From: Haloimpatiens lingqiaonensis | GTDB taxonomy: Bacteria > Bacillota > Clostridia > Clostridiales > Clostridiaceae | Length of the DNA stretch: 64,000 nt | Reading direction: 5' to 3' (one strand) | Assembly: GCF_044502415.1 (NCBI RefSeq) | Contig: NZ_CP172402.1 | Shown here: positions 8,252 through 17,439 of the stretch, piece by piece | Position numbering within the stretch: the first letter of the stretch is position 1 | Layout of the letters: every line of letters begins with the position of its first letter | Position numbers and translations under genes: made by a program | Notes under the pieces: model-generated | Told to the model about the DNA's origin: nothing | Databases searched by the model: none | The model's input: only the letters and a program-made list of their open reading frames with translations

Positions 8252-9061
8252 ATGGAATTAAGTTTTACAAATAACCCCGTGTTAGGGGCATTATTAGCTA
8301 CTTTATTTACTTGGTTTATGACAGCATTAGGAGCGGCAGTAGTATTTTTATTTAAAGAAATAAACAGAAAAGTATTAGATGCTATGTTAGGTTTTGCAGC
8401 GGGGGTTATGATAGCAGCAAGTTTTTGGTCACTTTTAGAACCTTCTATTGAAATGGCGGCTTCTTTAAATATGAAAGAGTGGGTGCCAGCAGCGGTGGGA
8501 TTTTTAGCAGGTGGATTTTTCCTTTGGGCTGTGGATAAAATTCTTCCACATCTACATGCAGGCATGAAAACAGAAGAGGCAGAGGGCATAAAAACCAGCT
8601 GGCAGAGAAGTATACTCTTAGTTTTGGCTATAACCCTTCACAACATACCAGAAGGATTGGCTGTAGGTGTTGCCTTTGGAGCATTGGGCACTAATATTTC
8701 TTCAGCTACTTTTGCAGGAGCTATAGCATTAGCTATGGGTATAGGAATTCAAAACTTTCCTGAAGGAGCAGCAGTATCTATACCTTTAAGAAGAGAAGGC
8801 ATGTCTAGATGGAAAAGCTTTCTTTATGGGCAAGCTTCTGGAGTGGTAGAACCTATAGCAGCAGTAATAGGAGCAGCTATGGTGGTTCATATGAGACCTA
8901 TACTTCCCTATGCGCTTTCCTTTGCAGCAGGAGCTATGATATTCGTAGTAGTGGAGGAATTAATACCAGAATCTCAATTAGGTAAAAATACTGACTGTGC
9001 AACTTTAGGCACAATATTAGGTTTTGTAGTAATGATGGTGTTAGATGTGGCTTTAGGTTAA
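8252..9061 (+). CDS. ZIP-family metal transporter (ZupT-like)
   Basis: The 269-residue protein has about eight membrane helices. It carries the ZIP signature pair: HNIPEG (130-135) in helix 4 and NFPEGAA in helix 5. A short His-containing loop (LPHLHAG) lies before helix 4. ZIP proteins bring Zn2+, Fe2+ or Mn2+ into the cytoplasm without ATP. GGAGGGTG precedes the ATG. It is a single gene with a terminator after it; no Zur or Fur operator was recognisable. Confidence 0.9.
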   Translation: MELSFTNNPVLGALLATLFTWFMTALGAAVVFLFKEINRKVLDAMLGFAAGVMIAASFWSLLEPSIEMAASLNMKEWVPAAVGFLAGGFFLWAVDKILPHLHAGMKTEEAEGIKTSWQRSILLVLAITLHNIPEGLAVGVAFGALGTNISSATFAGAIALAMGIGIQNFPEGAAVSIPLRREGMSRWKSFLYGQASGVVEPIAAVIGAAMVVHMRPILPYALSFAAGAMIFVVVEELIPESQLGKNTDCATLGTILGFVVMMVLDVALG

Positions 9062-9079
9062 TGTAAATATATTTTTAGT

Positions 9080-9117
9080 AATACTGTGGTAGAATAATTA
9101 TCACAGTATTTTTATTT
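9080..9117 (+). terminator. Intrinsic terminator
   Basis: AATACTGTG pairs with CACAGTATT and TTTTATTTTAT follows the ZIP transporter gene. Confidence 0.8.
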
Positions 9118-9333
9118 TATAAAAATATATATGAATAAGAAAGTTGTAAGTTTAGGTTATAGCTATTTTAATATATAAAGAAAACAGGTATAATTTATAT
9201 TAGAATAATCATTTATAAGGTGCGGATTCTAGGAAGAAGTTCTATGAGCTGCACTTTCTTATTATAGTACTAAATAAAGTCTTTATATTGAAGAGAAAGT
9301 TGAAGAGTATATAGATACAAAGGAGGATTAATT

Positions 9334-10860
9334 TTGAAGAATTCATTAGAAAAACTTATTAATGGAAATGATATAAGAGGTGTTGCATTAGAGGGGGTTG
9401 AAGGTGAAAAGGTAAATTTAACTCCAGAAGTAGTTGAAATTTTAGGAGTAGCTTTTGCAAAATGGCTGTCCATTAATAAAAATGTTAAAGCAGAAAATTT
9501 GAAAATTTCTGTGGGCAGGGATTCAAGACTTTCAGGAGAAAATTTAAAATCTGCTTTAATCCGTGGAATAACAAGTGTTGGCGCAGAGGTTTTTGATTGT
9601 GGATTAGCATCTACTCCAGCTATGTTTATGACTACAGTTTTAGAGGAATATAAATTTCATGGTGCTATAATGATCACTGCCAGTCATTTGCCTTTTAATA
9701 GAAATGGCATGAAGTTTTTTACCAATAAGGGTGCTATAGAAAAATTAGATTTAAAAGAAGTAGTATCTATAGCTAAAGAAATAGAGGAAGTAAATGAAGC
9801 TAAAGAGGAAAAAGTTAACGTTATAGACTTTATTTCTGAATATTCAAAGTTTTTAGTAGAAAAAATAAGAACTGGAGTAAATAGCAAGGTAAACAAAGAA
9901 GAACCTTTAAAGGGATTTAAGATAATAGTGGATGCAGGAAATGGAGCAGGTGGATTTTTTGTAGATAAGGTTTTAAAATCACTAGGAGCTGATACTGAAG
10001 GAAGTCAATTTACAGAGCCAGATGGAAGATTTCCAAATCATATACCAAATCCAGAGGATAAAGAGGCAATGCATTCCATACAAAAGGCTGTTTTAGAAAA
10101 TAAAGCAGATTTAGGAATCATATTTGATACAGATGTAGACCGTGCAGCGGTGGTAGATAGTCATGGTAATGAAATAAATAGAAATAGACTAATAGCATTA
10201 ATTTCAGCTATTATACTAGAAGAAAATCCTAAAACTACTGTAGTAACAGATTCAGTTACATCAGAAGGACTAAAAGATTTTATAGAAAATAAATGTGGCG
10301 GAAAACATCATAGATTTAAAAGAGGGTATAAAAATGTAATAAATGAAGCTATAAGACTTAATAGTGAAGGTGAAGAATGCCATATAGCTATAGAAACTTC
10401 AGGACATGCTGCTTTAAGGGAAAATTATTTCTTAGATGATGGAGCTTATTTGATTTCTAAGATACTTGTTAAAACTGCTAAATTAAAAGAAGAAAATGGT
10501 GAAGATATTCACAATTTAATAAAGGATTTAAAAGAAGCTAGCATAAGTAATGAATATAGAATGAAGATAACCTGTGAGGATTTTAAGGAATATGGAAATA
10601 AGGTTTTAGAGGATTTAAAGTCATACTGTGCTAAAAGAGAAGGCTGGGAATTTGAAGTGCCAAACTATGAAGGAGTTAGGGTTAAGTGTGATAAAGAAAA
10701 TGGTGATGGATGGTTTTTAGTAAGACTTTCACTACATGATCCAGTTATACCTATGAATGTAGAAACTGAGAAGGAAGAAGGAGAAAAATTAATAGTTAGT
10801 GAGCTTTATAAATTCTTTAGCGGTTATGAAAATTTAAATATAGAAGCATTAAATAAATAA
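9334..10860 (+). CDS. Alpha-D-phosphohexomutase (phosphomannomutase/phosphoglucomutase)
   Basis: The 508-residue protein has the four-domain phosphohexomutase plan: the phosphoserine loop TASHLP (Ser117), the metal loop DTDVDR (about 265-270), and a sugar-binding ETSGH motif. It interconverts hexose 1- and 6-phosphates for cell wall and polysaccharide precursors. The start is TTG, set by AGGAGG eight bases upstream and by the conserved N-terminus NGNDIRGVA. The family does not allow a choice between mannose and glucose. The leader (9215-9260) has an imperfect hairpin of unknown meaning. Confidence 0.88.
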   Translation: MKNSLEKLINGNDIRGVALEGVEGEKVNLTPEVVEILGVAFAKWLSINKNVKAENLKISVGRDSRLSGENLKSALIRGITSVGAEVFDCGLASTPAMFMTTVLEEYKFHGAIMITASHLPFNRNGMKFFTNKGAIEKLDLKEVVSIAKEIEEVNEAKEEKVNVIDFISEYSKFLVEKIRTGVNSKVNKEEPLKGFKIIVDAGNGAGGFFVDKVLKSLGADTEGSQFTEPDGRFPNHIPNPEDKEAMHSIQKAVLENKADLGIIFDTDVDRAAVVDSHGNEINRNRLIALISAIILEENPKTTVVTDSVTSEGLKDFIENKCGGKHHRFKRGYKNVINEAIRLNSEGEECHIAIETSGHAALRENYFLDDGAYLISKILVKTAKLKEENGEDIHNLIKDLKEASISNEYRMKITCEDFKEYGNKVLEDLKSYCAKREGWEFEVPNYEGVRVKCDKENGDGWFLVRLSLHDPVIPMNVETEKEEGEKLIVSELYKFFSGYENLNIEALNK

Positions 10861-10864
10861 TTTA

Positions 10865-10908
10865 ATAAATAAGCTGATTAGATATTTGAAACTAATCAGT
10901 TTATTTAT
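10865..10908 (+). terminator. Intrinsic terminator
   Basis: AATAAGCTGATTAG pairs with CTAATCAGTTTATT downstream of the phosphohexomutase gene. Confidence 0.8.
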
Positions 10909-11049
10909 TATTCAAAACAAAGATAATTCTTGTAATATATGTAGGGCATTTCTTAATGTTGATATAATTATGATAATTCATTATAATAGTTCATATGTAC
11001 TTTGTTGTATATACAATATAAATTAGTTTTATATGGGGGAAGTTTAGCC

Positions 11050-12435
11050 ATGAATAAGGGGAATAATATAATAGAAGGAAATATTTTGAGGTCATTATTA
11101 AAATTAGCTTTGCCTATTATGGGTACTTCTTGTATACAGATGGCATATAGTATGACTGATATGATATGGATAGGTAGAGTTGGAAGTAAAGCTTCAGCGG
11201 CAGTAGGCATAGCGGGATATTTTACTTGGTTTGCAGTGGCTTTTATTGTCCTATCTAAAGTAGCGGCAGAAATAGGCATATCTCAAGCTGTTGGTAGGGG
11301 AGATATGAAAGAAGCTAGAAAGTATGTAAAACATAGCATACAAATAAATATATTTTTAGGGCTAATATATGGTGCGGTTCTTATAATATTTAGAGAAACA
11401 TTTATAAATTTTTTTAATTCAGGAAATAAAGATGTATTTTATATGTCGATGAGTTATTTAGTAATAATATCTTTAGGGATGAATTTTTATTTTATTAATC
11501 CAGTACTTACGGGTATATATAATGGTTATGGAAATAGTTCCACACCGTTTATTATAAATACTATAGGGCTTATAGTTAACATGATTTTAGATCCTATTTT
11601 AATATATGGTATAGGACCTTTCCCAAAGTTAGGGGTAAAGGGAGCGGCAATGGCAACAATTATAGCTCAAGCTATAGTGACTTGTGTATTTGTATGTAAT
11701 ATCTATAAGACTAAATTTATGTTGTTTCACAATATAAGTTTATTTACTAAACCGGAGTTTAATTATATTAAAAGAGTGTTTAAGTTAAGTACTCCTGTAG
11801 CTATCCAGGAAGGAATGTTTTGCGTTTTTTCTATGGTAATAGTTAGAATAGTATCTAAATGGGGATATATACCTATTGCAGTTCAAAATGTAGGTTCTCA
11901 AATTGAGTCCCTATCCTGGCTTACTGCAGGTGGATTTTCAACGGCTCTTAGGACTTTTGTAGGGCAAAATTATGGAGCTGAAAAATGGGATAGAATAAAA
12001 AAAGGATATATTACATCAATAAAGATAGTGGGTACTATAGGGATTCTGGTATCATTTTTACTATTTTTTGGTGCAAAGCCTATATTCTCGTTGTTTATTC
12101 CAGGGGAGCCAGAGACTATAAAACAAGGAATAGTATATTTAAAAATATTGAGTCTTTCACAGTTTTTTATGTGCATTGAAATAACTACTGCCGGGGCTTT
12201 TAATGGTCTTGGTAAAACTATGCCTCCTTCCTTTATAAGTACATTATTCACAGGGCTTAGGATACCTTTTGCCTTAATCTTATCTTCGGAAAAAATATTA
12301 GGTTTAAATGGAGTTTGGTGGACCGTAAGTATGAGTAGTGTTATAAAGGGAGTGGTACTTATTACATGGTTTTCATTATATTTAAAAAACAGACCTGAAT
12401 TTTCAAATAAGAATAAAATTATTTATAAAAATTAA
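11050..12435 (+). CDS. MATE-family multidrug/cation exporter
   Basis: A 461-residue protein with 12 predicted helices in two related halves and the MATE opening (ILRSLLKLALPIMGTSCIQ, then DMIWIGRVG). MATE proteins export cationic compounds or drugs by Na+ or H+ antiport. The ATG at 11050 follows GGGGGAAG by seven bases; a longer in-frame reading from 11002 has no binding site. Single gene. A second, only distantly similar MATE gene is at 57789-59267. Confidence 0.88.
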   Translation: MNKGNNIIEGNILRSLLKLALPIMGTSCIQMAYSMTDMIWIGRVGSKASAAVGIAGYFTWFAVAFIVLSKVAAEIGISQAVGRGDMKEARKYVKHSIQINIFLGLIYGAVLIIFRETFINFFNSGNKDVFYMSMSYLVIISLGMNFYFINPVLTGIYNGYGNSSTPFIINTIGLIVNMILDPILIYGIGPFPKLGVKGAAMATIIAQAIVTCVFVCNIYKTKFMLFHNISLFTKPEFNYIKRVFKLSTPVAIQEGMFCVFSMVIVRIVSKWGYIPIAVQNVGSQIESLSWLTAGGFSTALRTFVGQNYGAEKWDRIKKGYITSIKIVGTIGILVSFLLFFGAKPIFSLFIPGEPETIKQGIVYLKILSLSQFFMCIEITTAGAFNGLGKTMPPSFISTLFTGLRIPFALILSSEKILGLNGVWWTVSMSSVIKGVVLITWFSLYLKNRPEFSNKNKIIYKN

Positions 12436-12508
12436 TTTTCTAATAAATATTCTCTCCTAAAATGGGAAAAATACATTATATATTACAAAAATGTAGGAGG
12501 GAATGTAA

Positions 12509-12748
12509 ATGGAAAAGACTATAAATGTTTTAGATGAAAAAGGAAATCCTATTCAATTAGACATAATTGATGTTTTGAATGTAGAAAATAATCAATATGT
12601 CATAGTAGGTGCTCAAAACTCAGATGAAGCCTATGCCTATAGGGCTATCCCTAAAGGAAAAGAAGTAGAGTATGTTTCCATAGGTGAGGGAGCAGAATTT
12701 AATAAAGTGCTAAATGCTTATAATGAAAAACATAAGGATGAAGAATAA
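12509..12748 (+). CDS. DUF1292-family small protein
   Basis: This 79-residue acidic protein has the DUF1292 pattern: an N-terminal strand with LDEKGNP, then IDVLNVENNQYVIV and an acidic C-terminus. The family (YrzB-like) is widespread in Firmicutes and its function is unknown. GTAGGAGGG precedes the ATG and a terminator follows. Confidence 0.85.
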   Translation: MEKTINVLDEKGNPIQLDIIDVLNVENNQYVIVGAQNSDEAYAYRAIPKGKEVEYVSIGEGAEFNKVLNAYNEKHKDEE

Positions 12749-12793
12749 GTATCTAAATAAATTATCAAATTCATTTAGATATGTATAATAGAG

Positions 12794-12848
12794 AACTAGG
12801 GTTTAAATAGGTAGTGGTGCTGTTACCTTTTAAAACCCTAGTTTTTTA
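12794..12848 (+). terminator. Intrinsic terminator
   Basis: AACTAGGGTTT pairs with AAACCCTAGTT around a loop of about 30 bases; TTTTTT follows. It ends the DUF1292 gene. Confidence 0.8.
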
Positions 12849-12929
12849 TGCTAGTTATGTAAAAGTAAGAGATAAGGCATTAAGTATTAGGTACTAGGTT
12901 CTAGGTGCTAGGTACTAATTAATAATTAA

Positions 12930-13249
12930 TAACTCAACTTTCGCATATAAATTTTAAGCTATACACTATACAAGGTAAGAAGTAAAAAGTAAGAGTTAAA
13001 AAGCAATGAGTATTACTTAAAAATTAATTATAAAAAACTCTAAGAGTTTTATCCTTAACTCTTACCTATTACTTACCTGTAAATTTTATATTCTAGCACT
13101 TAATATCTAGTACCTAATATCCATTATCTAGCGCCTAACTAAATATTACTTACCTAGAAATATTATATATTTATTTTAGCACCTAGTACCTAACTAAGTA
13201 GTACCTGTAAATTTTATATTTTTATTTTATAACTGCGAAAGTTGAGTTA
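12930..13249. repeat. Complete TAACTCAACTTTCGCA-family element (about 320 bp, non-coding)
   Basis: The element opens with TAACTCAACTTTCGCA (12930) and closes with its complement TGCGAAAGTTGAGTTA (ending 13249). Inside it is largely self-complementary: GTAAGAAGTAAAAAGTAAGAG on one side and CTCTTACC...TTACCTG on the other, plus a central AAACTCTAAGAGTTTT palindrome. It holds no gene and looks like a MITE. The flanks (12885-12920 and within 13095-13200) carry short TAGGTACTAGG-type repeats also found near 16805 and 27680. No target duplication was clear. Confidence 0.7.
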
Positions 13250-13257
13250 ATATGTAA

Positions 13258-13410
13258 TTAGGAAATTTCACCCTTTGCTTGGTTCCTTAATCCATTGGAC
13301 ACTTTTTTAGCAGTGGGATTTCCTTTGGCAGTTTCTCTTGTAATGGGAGTTTGATAATTACATTTTTCCATTCTAGCTTTCTTGTTATCTGGTTGACTAT
13401 CCTTTGGCAT
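13258..13410 (-). CDS. Small basic protein, 50 aa
   Basis: On the minus strand GAGGTG precedes ATG and a 50-codon frame (MPKDSQPDNKKARMEKCNYQ and on) ends eight bases from the MITE above. It is rich in Lys, Asn and Gln, without a membrane segment. The middle has TPITRETAKGNPTAKK. I do not know the family; a small spore-associated protein is possible but unsupported. Its codon use is like its neighbours. Confidence 0.6.
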   Translation of the reverse strand: MPKDSQPDNKKARMEKCNYQTPITRETAKGNPTAKKVSNGLRNQAKGEIS

Positions 13411-13736
13411 AAAATATTCACCTCACTTTTATATAAATTTTACAATGTTATTTTGTGCAGTAGTACGAATTATATGCTTATCAGGCAATGTATTGTATAA
13501 TTTAAACAAGAAACTGCCACTTCAGCGTAAGCATAACATCATACCACTATGTGGTGAAAATAAACTTAGAGTGGTTCTTTTTTTATTTATATTAAAATCA
13601 TACAATAATATAAGAGACAAGATATAAAAAAGTGTTAGAGAAATTTAAAGGTTACTTTAACAGGAATAAACATCTTCTAGGGTAATATAAAGAGAATTTA
13701 GATAAGTTTAAAATATAGAGAGGACTGGGGATTTGA
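13411..13736. other. Gene-free stretch with a fragment of an IS605-type end
   Basis: AAGAAACTGCCACTTCAGCG at 13513 resembles the IS605-type right ends at 941 and 3146. Next comes a weak hairpin (ACCACT...AGTGGT, then TTTTTTTAT, about 13540-13590). An ATG at 13445 opens a frame with no binding site. The rest is leader of ddl. Confidence 0.4.
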
Positions 13737-14637
13737 ATGCAAGTAGGAGTAATAATGGGAGGAATATCTTCTGAAAGGGACGTTTCCATGCTTTCAGGAG
13801 AAGCTATAATAGAGAATTTAGATAAGAATAAATATGAGGTGCTTCCTATTCCAGTAAATACTCAATATCAGCTTATTGACATGGTAAGATGTTTGGATTT
13901 TGCTTTCATAGCATTGCATGGTCAATTTGGGGAAGATGGTACTGTTCAGGGAATATTAAAAAGCATGGGTGTGCCATTTACAGGTAGTGATGTTTTATCT
14001 AGTGCACTTTGCATGGATAAAAATATAACTAAAGAATTATTGAGAACTAAAAATATTAATACCCCAGATTGGGTTATGATTAAAAAGGGCAAAGCAATAA
14101 ATTTTCACGAAGTAGAAAGAATAGCATATCCTTTAGTAGTAAAACCAAACAATGGAGGATTCTAGTATAGGCATAAGTATAGTTAAAAATAGAGAGGAAT
14201 TTCAAAAGGCCATAGAACAGGCATTTAAATATGATGAAGAAGTAATGATAGAAGAATATATAGATGGAGAGGAACTAACTTGTTGTATGCTAGATGGTAA
14301 GATTCTTCCAGTTCTATCTATAAAGCCTAAAGAAGATGTTTGGTTTGATTACAATTCAAAATATACCGCTGAGGGTGCTGATGAAGTAGTGGCAGAACTT
14401 AATGAAGATATAATGAGGCAAATAGAGGTTATAAGTAAAAAGTGTTGGGAGATTTTTAAGTTAAAAGCCTATGGAAGAATAGATATTATGATGAGAAATA
14501 ATAAGGTTTATGTGTTAGAAATAAATACTTTGCCAGGTATGACTAAAAATAGTTTATTTCCTAAAAGTGCAAGAGCTGCAGGCATGAGTTTTAGTCAGCT
14601 TTTAGATAAAATAATACAATGCTCGTTAGAAGAATAA
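13737..14637 (+). pseudogene. ddl: D-alanine-D-alanine ligase, one-base frameshift
   Basis: Two overlapping frames together give a full ligase of about 300 residues. The first (13737-14165) has the N-terminal GISSERDVSMLSG and LHGQFGEDG motifs and ends in VVKPNNGG. The second continues from 14161 as SSIGISIVKN and has the ATP-grasp residues and the C-terminal EINTLPGMTKNS. An extra T at about 14158-14161 breaks the join inside the conserved PNNGGSSIGI loop that closes over ATP. The enzyme makes the D-Ala-D-Ala dipeptide for peptidoglycan, so its loss would need another ligase gene elsewhere. An assembly indel is the main alternative. Confidence 0.88.
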
Positions 14638-14975
14638 GCAATAATGAGCTGCATAGTATTTATTAAATAGCGAAAAGTTTTTGTGGAATATTCATGTATA
14701 GTTTTTCATCAGTTGAAAAATAAATTATAAAGAATTAAAATTAGAGATAAACTACAATTAAAGAGGTTTATCTCTAATTTTATAATTTAGCCTATAAAAT
14801 ATAGCACCTTTGTGGTGAAGAATAATAAATGGAACAAACAGGAAGTTAATCCCCTTGAGGGTAGGTAGGTTTACTTTGGAGATATTTCAATAAAAGGCAA
14901 TGCTGTAGTATGATAAGTATATATAGTGATATAAGCCGGTATAAAGAGAGTTTAGGATAAATAAGGGGTGTTTGC
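14638..14975 (+). other. Gene-free stretch between ddl and the MocR gene
   Basis: A terminator (AAATTAGAGATAAAC pairing with GTTTATCTCTAATTT, 14737-14785, plus strand) ends ddl. The remaining 190 bases hold the MocR promoter region; no operator or riboswitch was recognised. Confidence 0.6.
14737..14785 (+). terminator. Intrinsic terminator of ddl
   Basis: A 15-bp stem with a 13-base loop is followed by TATAATTT. The T-run is short. Confidence 0.7.
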
Positions 14976-16412
14976 ATGCTTTTTAACATAAAGTTTCATG
15001 AGGGAGAGCCTATATATATTCAAGTTTACAAATATATTAAAGATATGATAGACAATGGTATGTTGCCATATTTAAGTAAGCTTCCTTCTACTAGAGAAAT
15101 GGCCAGTATTATGAATATAAGCAGGAGTACAGTTATGAATGTGTATGAAAAACTAGAAGAAGAAGGATTAGTTAATACATTAAAAGGTAAGGGCACTTTT
15201 GTGGCAAAGATCAATATAAACAATAATAAAGAGTGGAGTATAAATTGGAAAAGTAAACTAAATAATTATGCTTTAGAAGCCGAAGGTATGGATATAATGA
15301 AGCATGAAAAACTTTATAAAAAAGGAATGATATCTTTTAAAAGTATAGCTCCAGATGAAGATTATTTTCCTATGGAAGAGGTAAAAAGGGCTTTTGCAAA
15401 TTTAATTTCTTTAGAAGGCAATAGAATTTTAAATTATGGATATGCAAAAGGTTACAAGCCATTAATAGATTTCTTAAGAGAATACATGAGTGATAAAGGG
15501 GTAAACTTAAAAAATAAAGATATAATAATAACTAACGGTTTTACAGAGGGATTTAATATAGTTTTATCATCTATTACGAAAAAAGGAGATAATATATTAT
15601 GTGAAAATCCAACTCATAATACTGCAATTAAGATTATGAAACTCCATGGATTAAATTTAATAGGTGTACCTATGAATAAGGATGGAATGGATATTAATTC
15701 CCTAAAAAATATATTGAAGGATAACAGGGCGAAGATTGCTTATTTAATACCTTCTTACCATAATCCCACAGGAATAGTTATGTCATATAAAAGCAGGGAA
15801 CAGGTTTATAATATTCTTAAAGACTATAATGTGCCAATAATAGAAGATGGCTTTAATGAGGAATTACAACATTTAGGGGCTCATATAGCACCTATGGCTA
15901 CTATAGCTGGAGAGGAGAATTCTGTAATTTATATAGGGAGTTTTTCAAAAATATTGTTTCCAGGTATTAGAATAGGATGGATTTGTGCAGATAGTAAGCT
16001 TATAGAAGGAATGGAAAGTGTAAAAAGGAGTGAAAATATTCATACCTCTGCTTTAGATCAAGGAATTTTATACCAATACATGATAAGTGGTGAGTTCTCA
16101 AGATATTTGAAACGAGTTAGAAATATATACAGAGAAAAATATGATTTAGCAAGAAATTTAGCAGAAAAATATATACCTAATGAATATATATACGGAGATG
16201 GGGGACTTTATATATTTATAAAATTAAAAGGTATAAATTCGAGAAAGCTTTTAGAAAGATGTAGTAAAAGGGCAGTTATTTTTACCCCAGGAGATATATT
16301 TTATACAGATGCAGGTGGAGAAGATACCTTTAGATTGGCCTTTTCTAGAACCTCCCTAGAAGATATAGAAACAGGCATAAAAATAATAGGAGAAGAAGCG
16401 AAATTTAAGTAA
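14976..16412 (+). CDS. MocR/PdxR-type regulator (GntR wHTH plus aminotransferase fold)
   Basis: The 478-residue protein joins an N-terminal GntR-type winged helix (1-75; LPSTREMASIMNISRSTV) to a class-I aminotransferase-like domain (110-470). The expected PLP lysine is in SFSKILFPGIRIGW near residue 324. MocR regulators bind PLP and often an amino acid and control vitamin B6, GABA or related genes. AAGGGGTG precedes ATG. No obvious partner gene is adjacent. A genuine aminotransferase activity is unlikely but not excluded. Confidence 0.85.
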   Translation: MLFNIKFHEGEPIYIQVYKYIKDMIDNGMLPYLSKLPSTREMASIMNISRSTVMNVYEKLEEEGLVNTLKGKGTFVAKININNNKEWSINWKSKLNNYALEAEGMDIMKHEKLYKKGMISFKSIAPDEDYFPMEEVKRAFANLISLEGNRILNYGYAKGYKPLIDFLREYMSDKGVNLKNKDIIITNGFTEGFNIVLSSITKKGDNILCENPTHNTAIKIMKLHGLNLIGVPMNKDGMDINSLKNILKDNRAKIAYLIPSYHNPTGIVMSYKSREQVYNILKDYNVPIIEDGFNEELQHLGAHIAPMATIAGEENSVIYIGSFSKILFPGIRIGWICADSKLIEGMESVKRSENIHTSALDQGILYQYMISGEFSRYLKRVRNIYREKYDLARNLAEKYIPNEYIYGDGGLYIFIKLKGINSRKLLERCSKRAVIFTPGDIFYTDAGGEDTFRLAFSRTSLEDIETGIKIIGEEAKFK

Positions 16413-17424
16413 GTGCCATGGGAAAAATCTGCTTTTAATTCCGTGATAAAATTGAAATTTTGGACTGTGAACAGTACGCTAAGAACTTCTAAATGTTTTG
16501 AAATTTAAATCCCCTAAAGCCTTCAAACTCGCTCGTACCTCACTCAAGCAATGAAGGCTTCTTAACGGGGCTTTAAATTTCAAAACAAAGAAGTTCTAAA
16601 GCTAGTTCAATAGTCCAAAATTTCAATTTTATCACTCCATTAAAAGCAGATTTTTCAGTTACAGAGTACTTACTTTGTGGGGGAGACGGCCTACTAAAGG
16701 ATGATTTTCCTCCACTACGTTACAGAAAATCTTTAATTGTAAAAAAAGCGCTCATAATATTTTTTAGGCGTAGCCTTTCTTTTTGTCATCGGTCTTTAAT
16801 CATAATTTTAGGCACTGGGTACTAACTAGATACTAGGAATGTATAGAAATGAAGTAGGTATAAATTTTCTTTTAGGGCTTAAAAAATCTTTTATTGGCGG
16901 CAGCCAGATTAAGTACGTAGATATGATCTATACTATGCAAGGTAAGAATTAAGGTGCTAAGTAATAATTAATAACTCAACTTTTGCATATAGATTTCAAT
17001 ATCTATTACTTATAAATTAATTATGAAAAAAATCCTAGAGTTTTATCCTTAACTCTTACTTCTTAGCTAATATCTATTACTTATCTGCAAATTTTATATT
17101 TTTATTTTATAACTGCGAAAGTTGAATTATTTATATATTAAAGCTGGCTATCGCCAATAAAAGATTTAAGTTAAGCCCTAAAAGAAAGCTAACATAATTT
17201 CACAACGTGAAATTATGTTAGCTTTCTTTTTTACATTCTAAAATTTTTCGTAATGCAATGAAGAAAAATTATCCTTTGGTAGGCTGTTTTCTCCCTGTGA
17301 TGATATATACATGATCTGAAAAATCTGCTTTAAATGGACAAATATTAGAAGTTCTTGGCGTATTGTTCACAGTCCAAAATTTCACATTTATCACGGAATT
17401 AAAAGCAGATTTTTCCTATGGCAT
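16413..17424. repeat. Nested composite palindrome, about 1 kb, non-coding
   Basis: Outer arms of about 80 bp face each other (GGAAAAATCTGCTTTTAATT and on from 16421; complement ending near 17418). Within them further facing pairs occur. GGCCTACTAAAGGATGATTT at 16690 faces 17268-17287. The TTTTATTGGCGGCAGCCAG module at 16892 faces TGGCTATCGCCAATAAAAG at 17147. A TAACTCAACTTTTGCA element spans 16975-17132 at the centre. The left arm also contains its own 235-bp hairpin (16421-16656). No gene is present. It lies between the convergent MocR and cysteine desulfidase genes. Confidence 0.75.
16975..17132. repeat. Short TAACTCAACTTTCGCA-family element (about 160 bp)
   Basis: It opens TAACTCAACTTTTGCATAT and closes AACTGCGAAAGTTGAATTA. 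Inside is the AATCCTAGAGTTTTATCC segment shared with the elements at 12930 and 51316. It is a shortened copy at the centre of the composite palindrome. Confidence 0.65.
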
Positions 17425-17439
17425 TTCGTCACAATATTC

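Noticed and set aside
9215..9260. Possible riboswitch or T-box before the phosphohexomutase gene
   Set aside because: Only one imperfect hairpin (GTGC...GCAC) is visible; there is no T-box sequence, specifier loop or terminator.
13445..13627. Plus-strand reading frame of 60 codons
   Set aside because: It has no ribosome binding site and runs through an IS605-type end and a hairpin.
14150..14170. Programmed frameshift in ddl
   Set aside because: There is no slippery heptamer or downstream stem; a mutation or an error is simpler.
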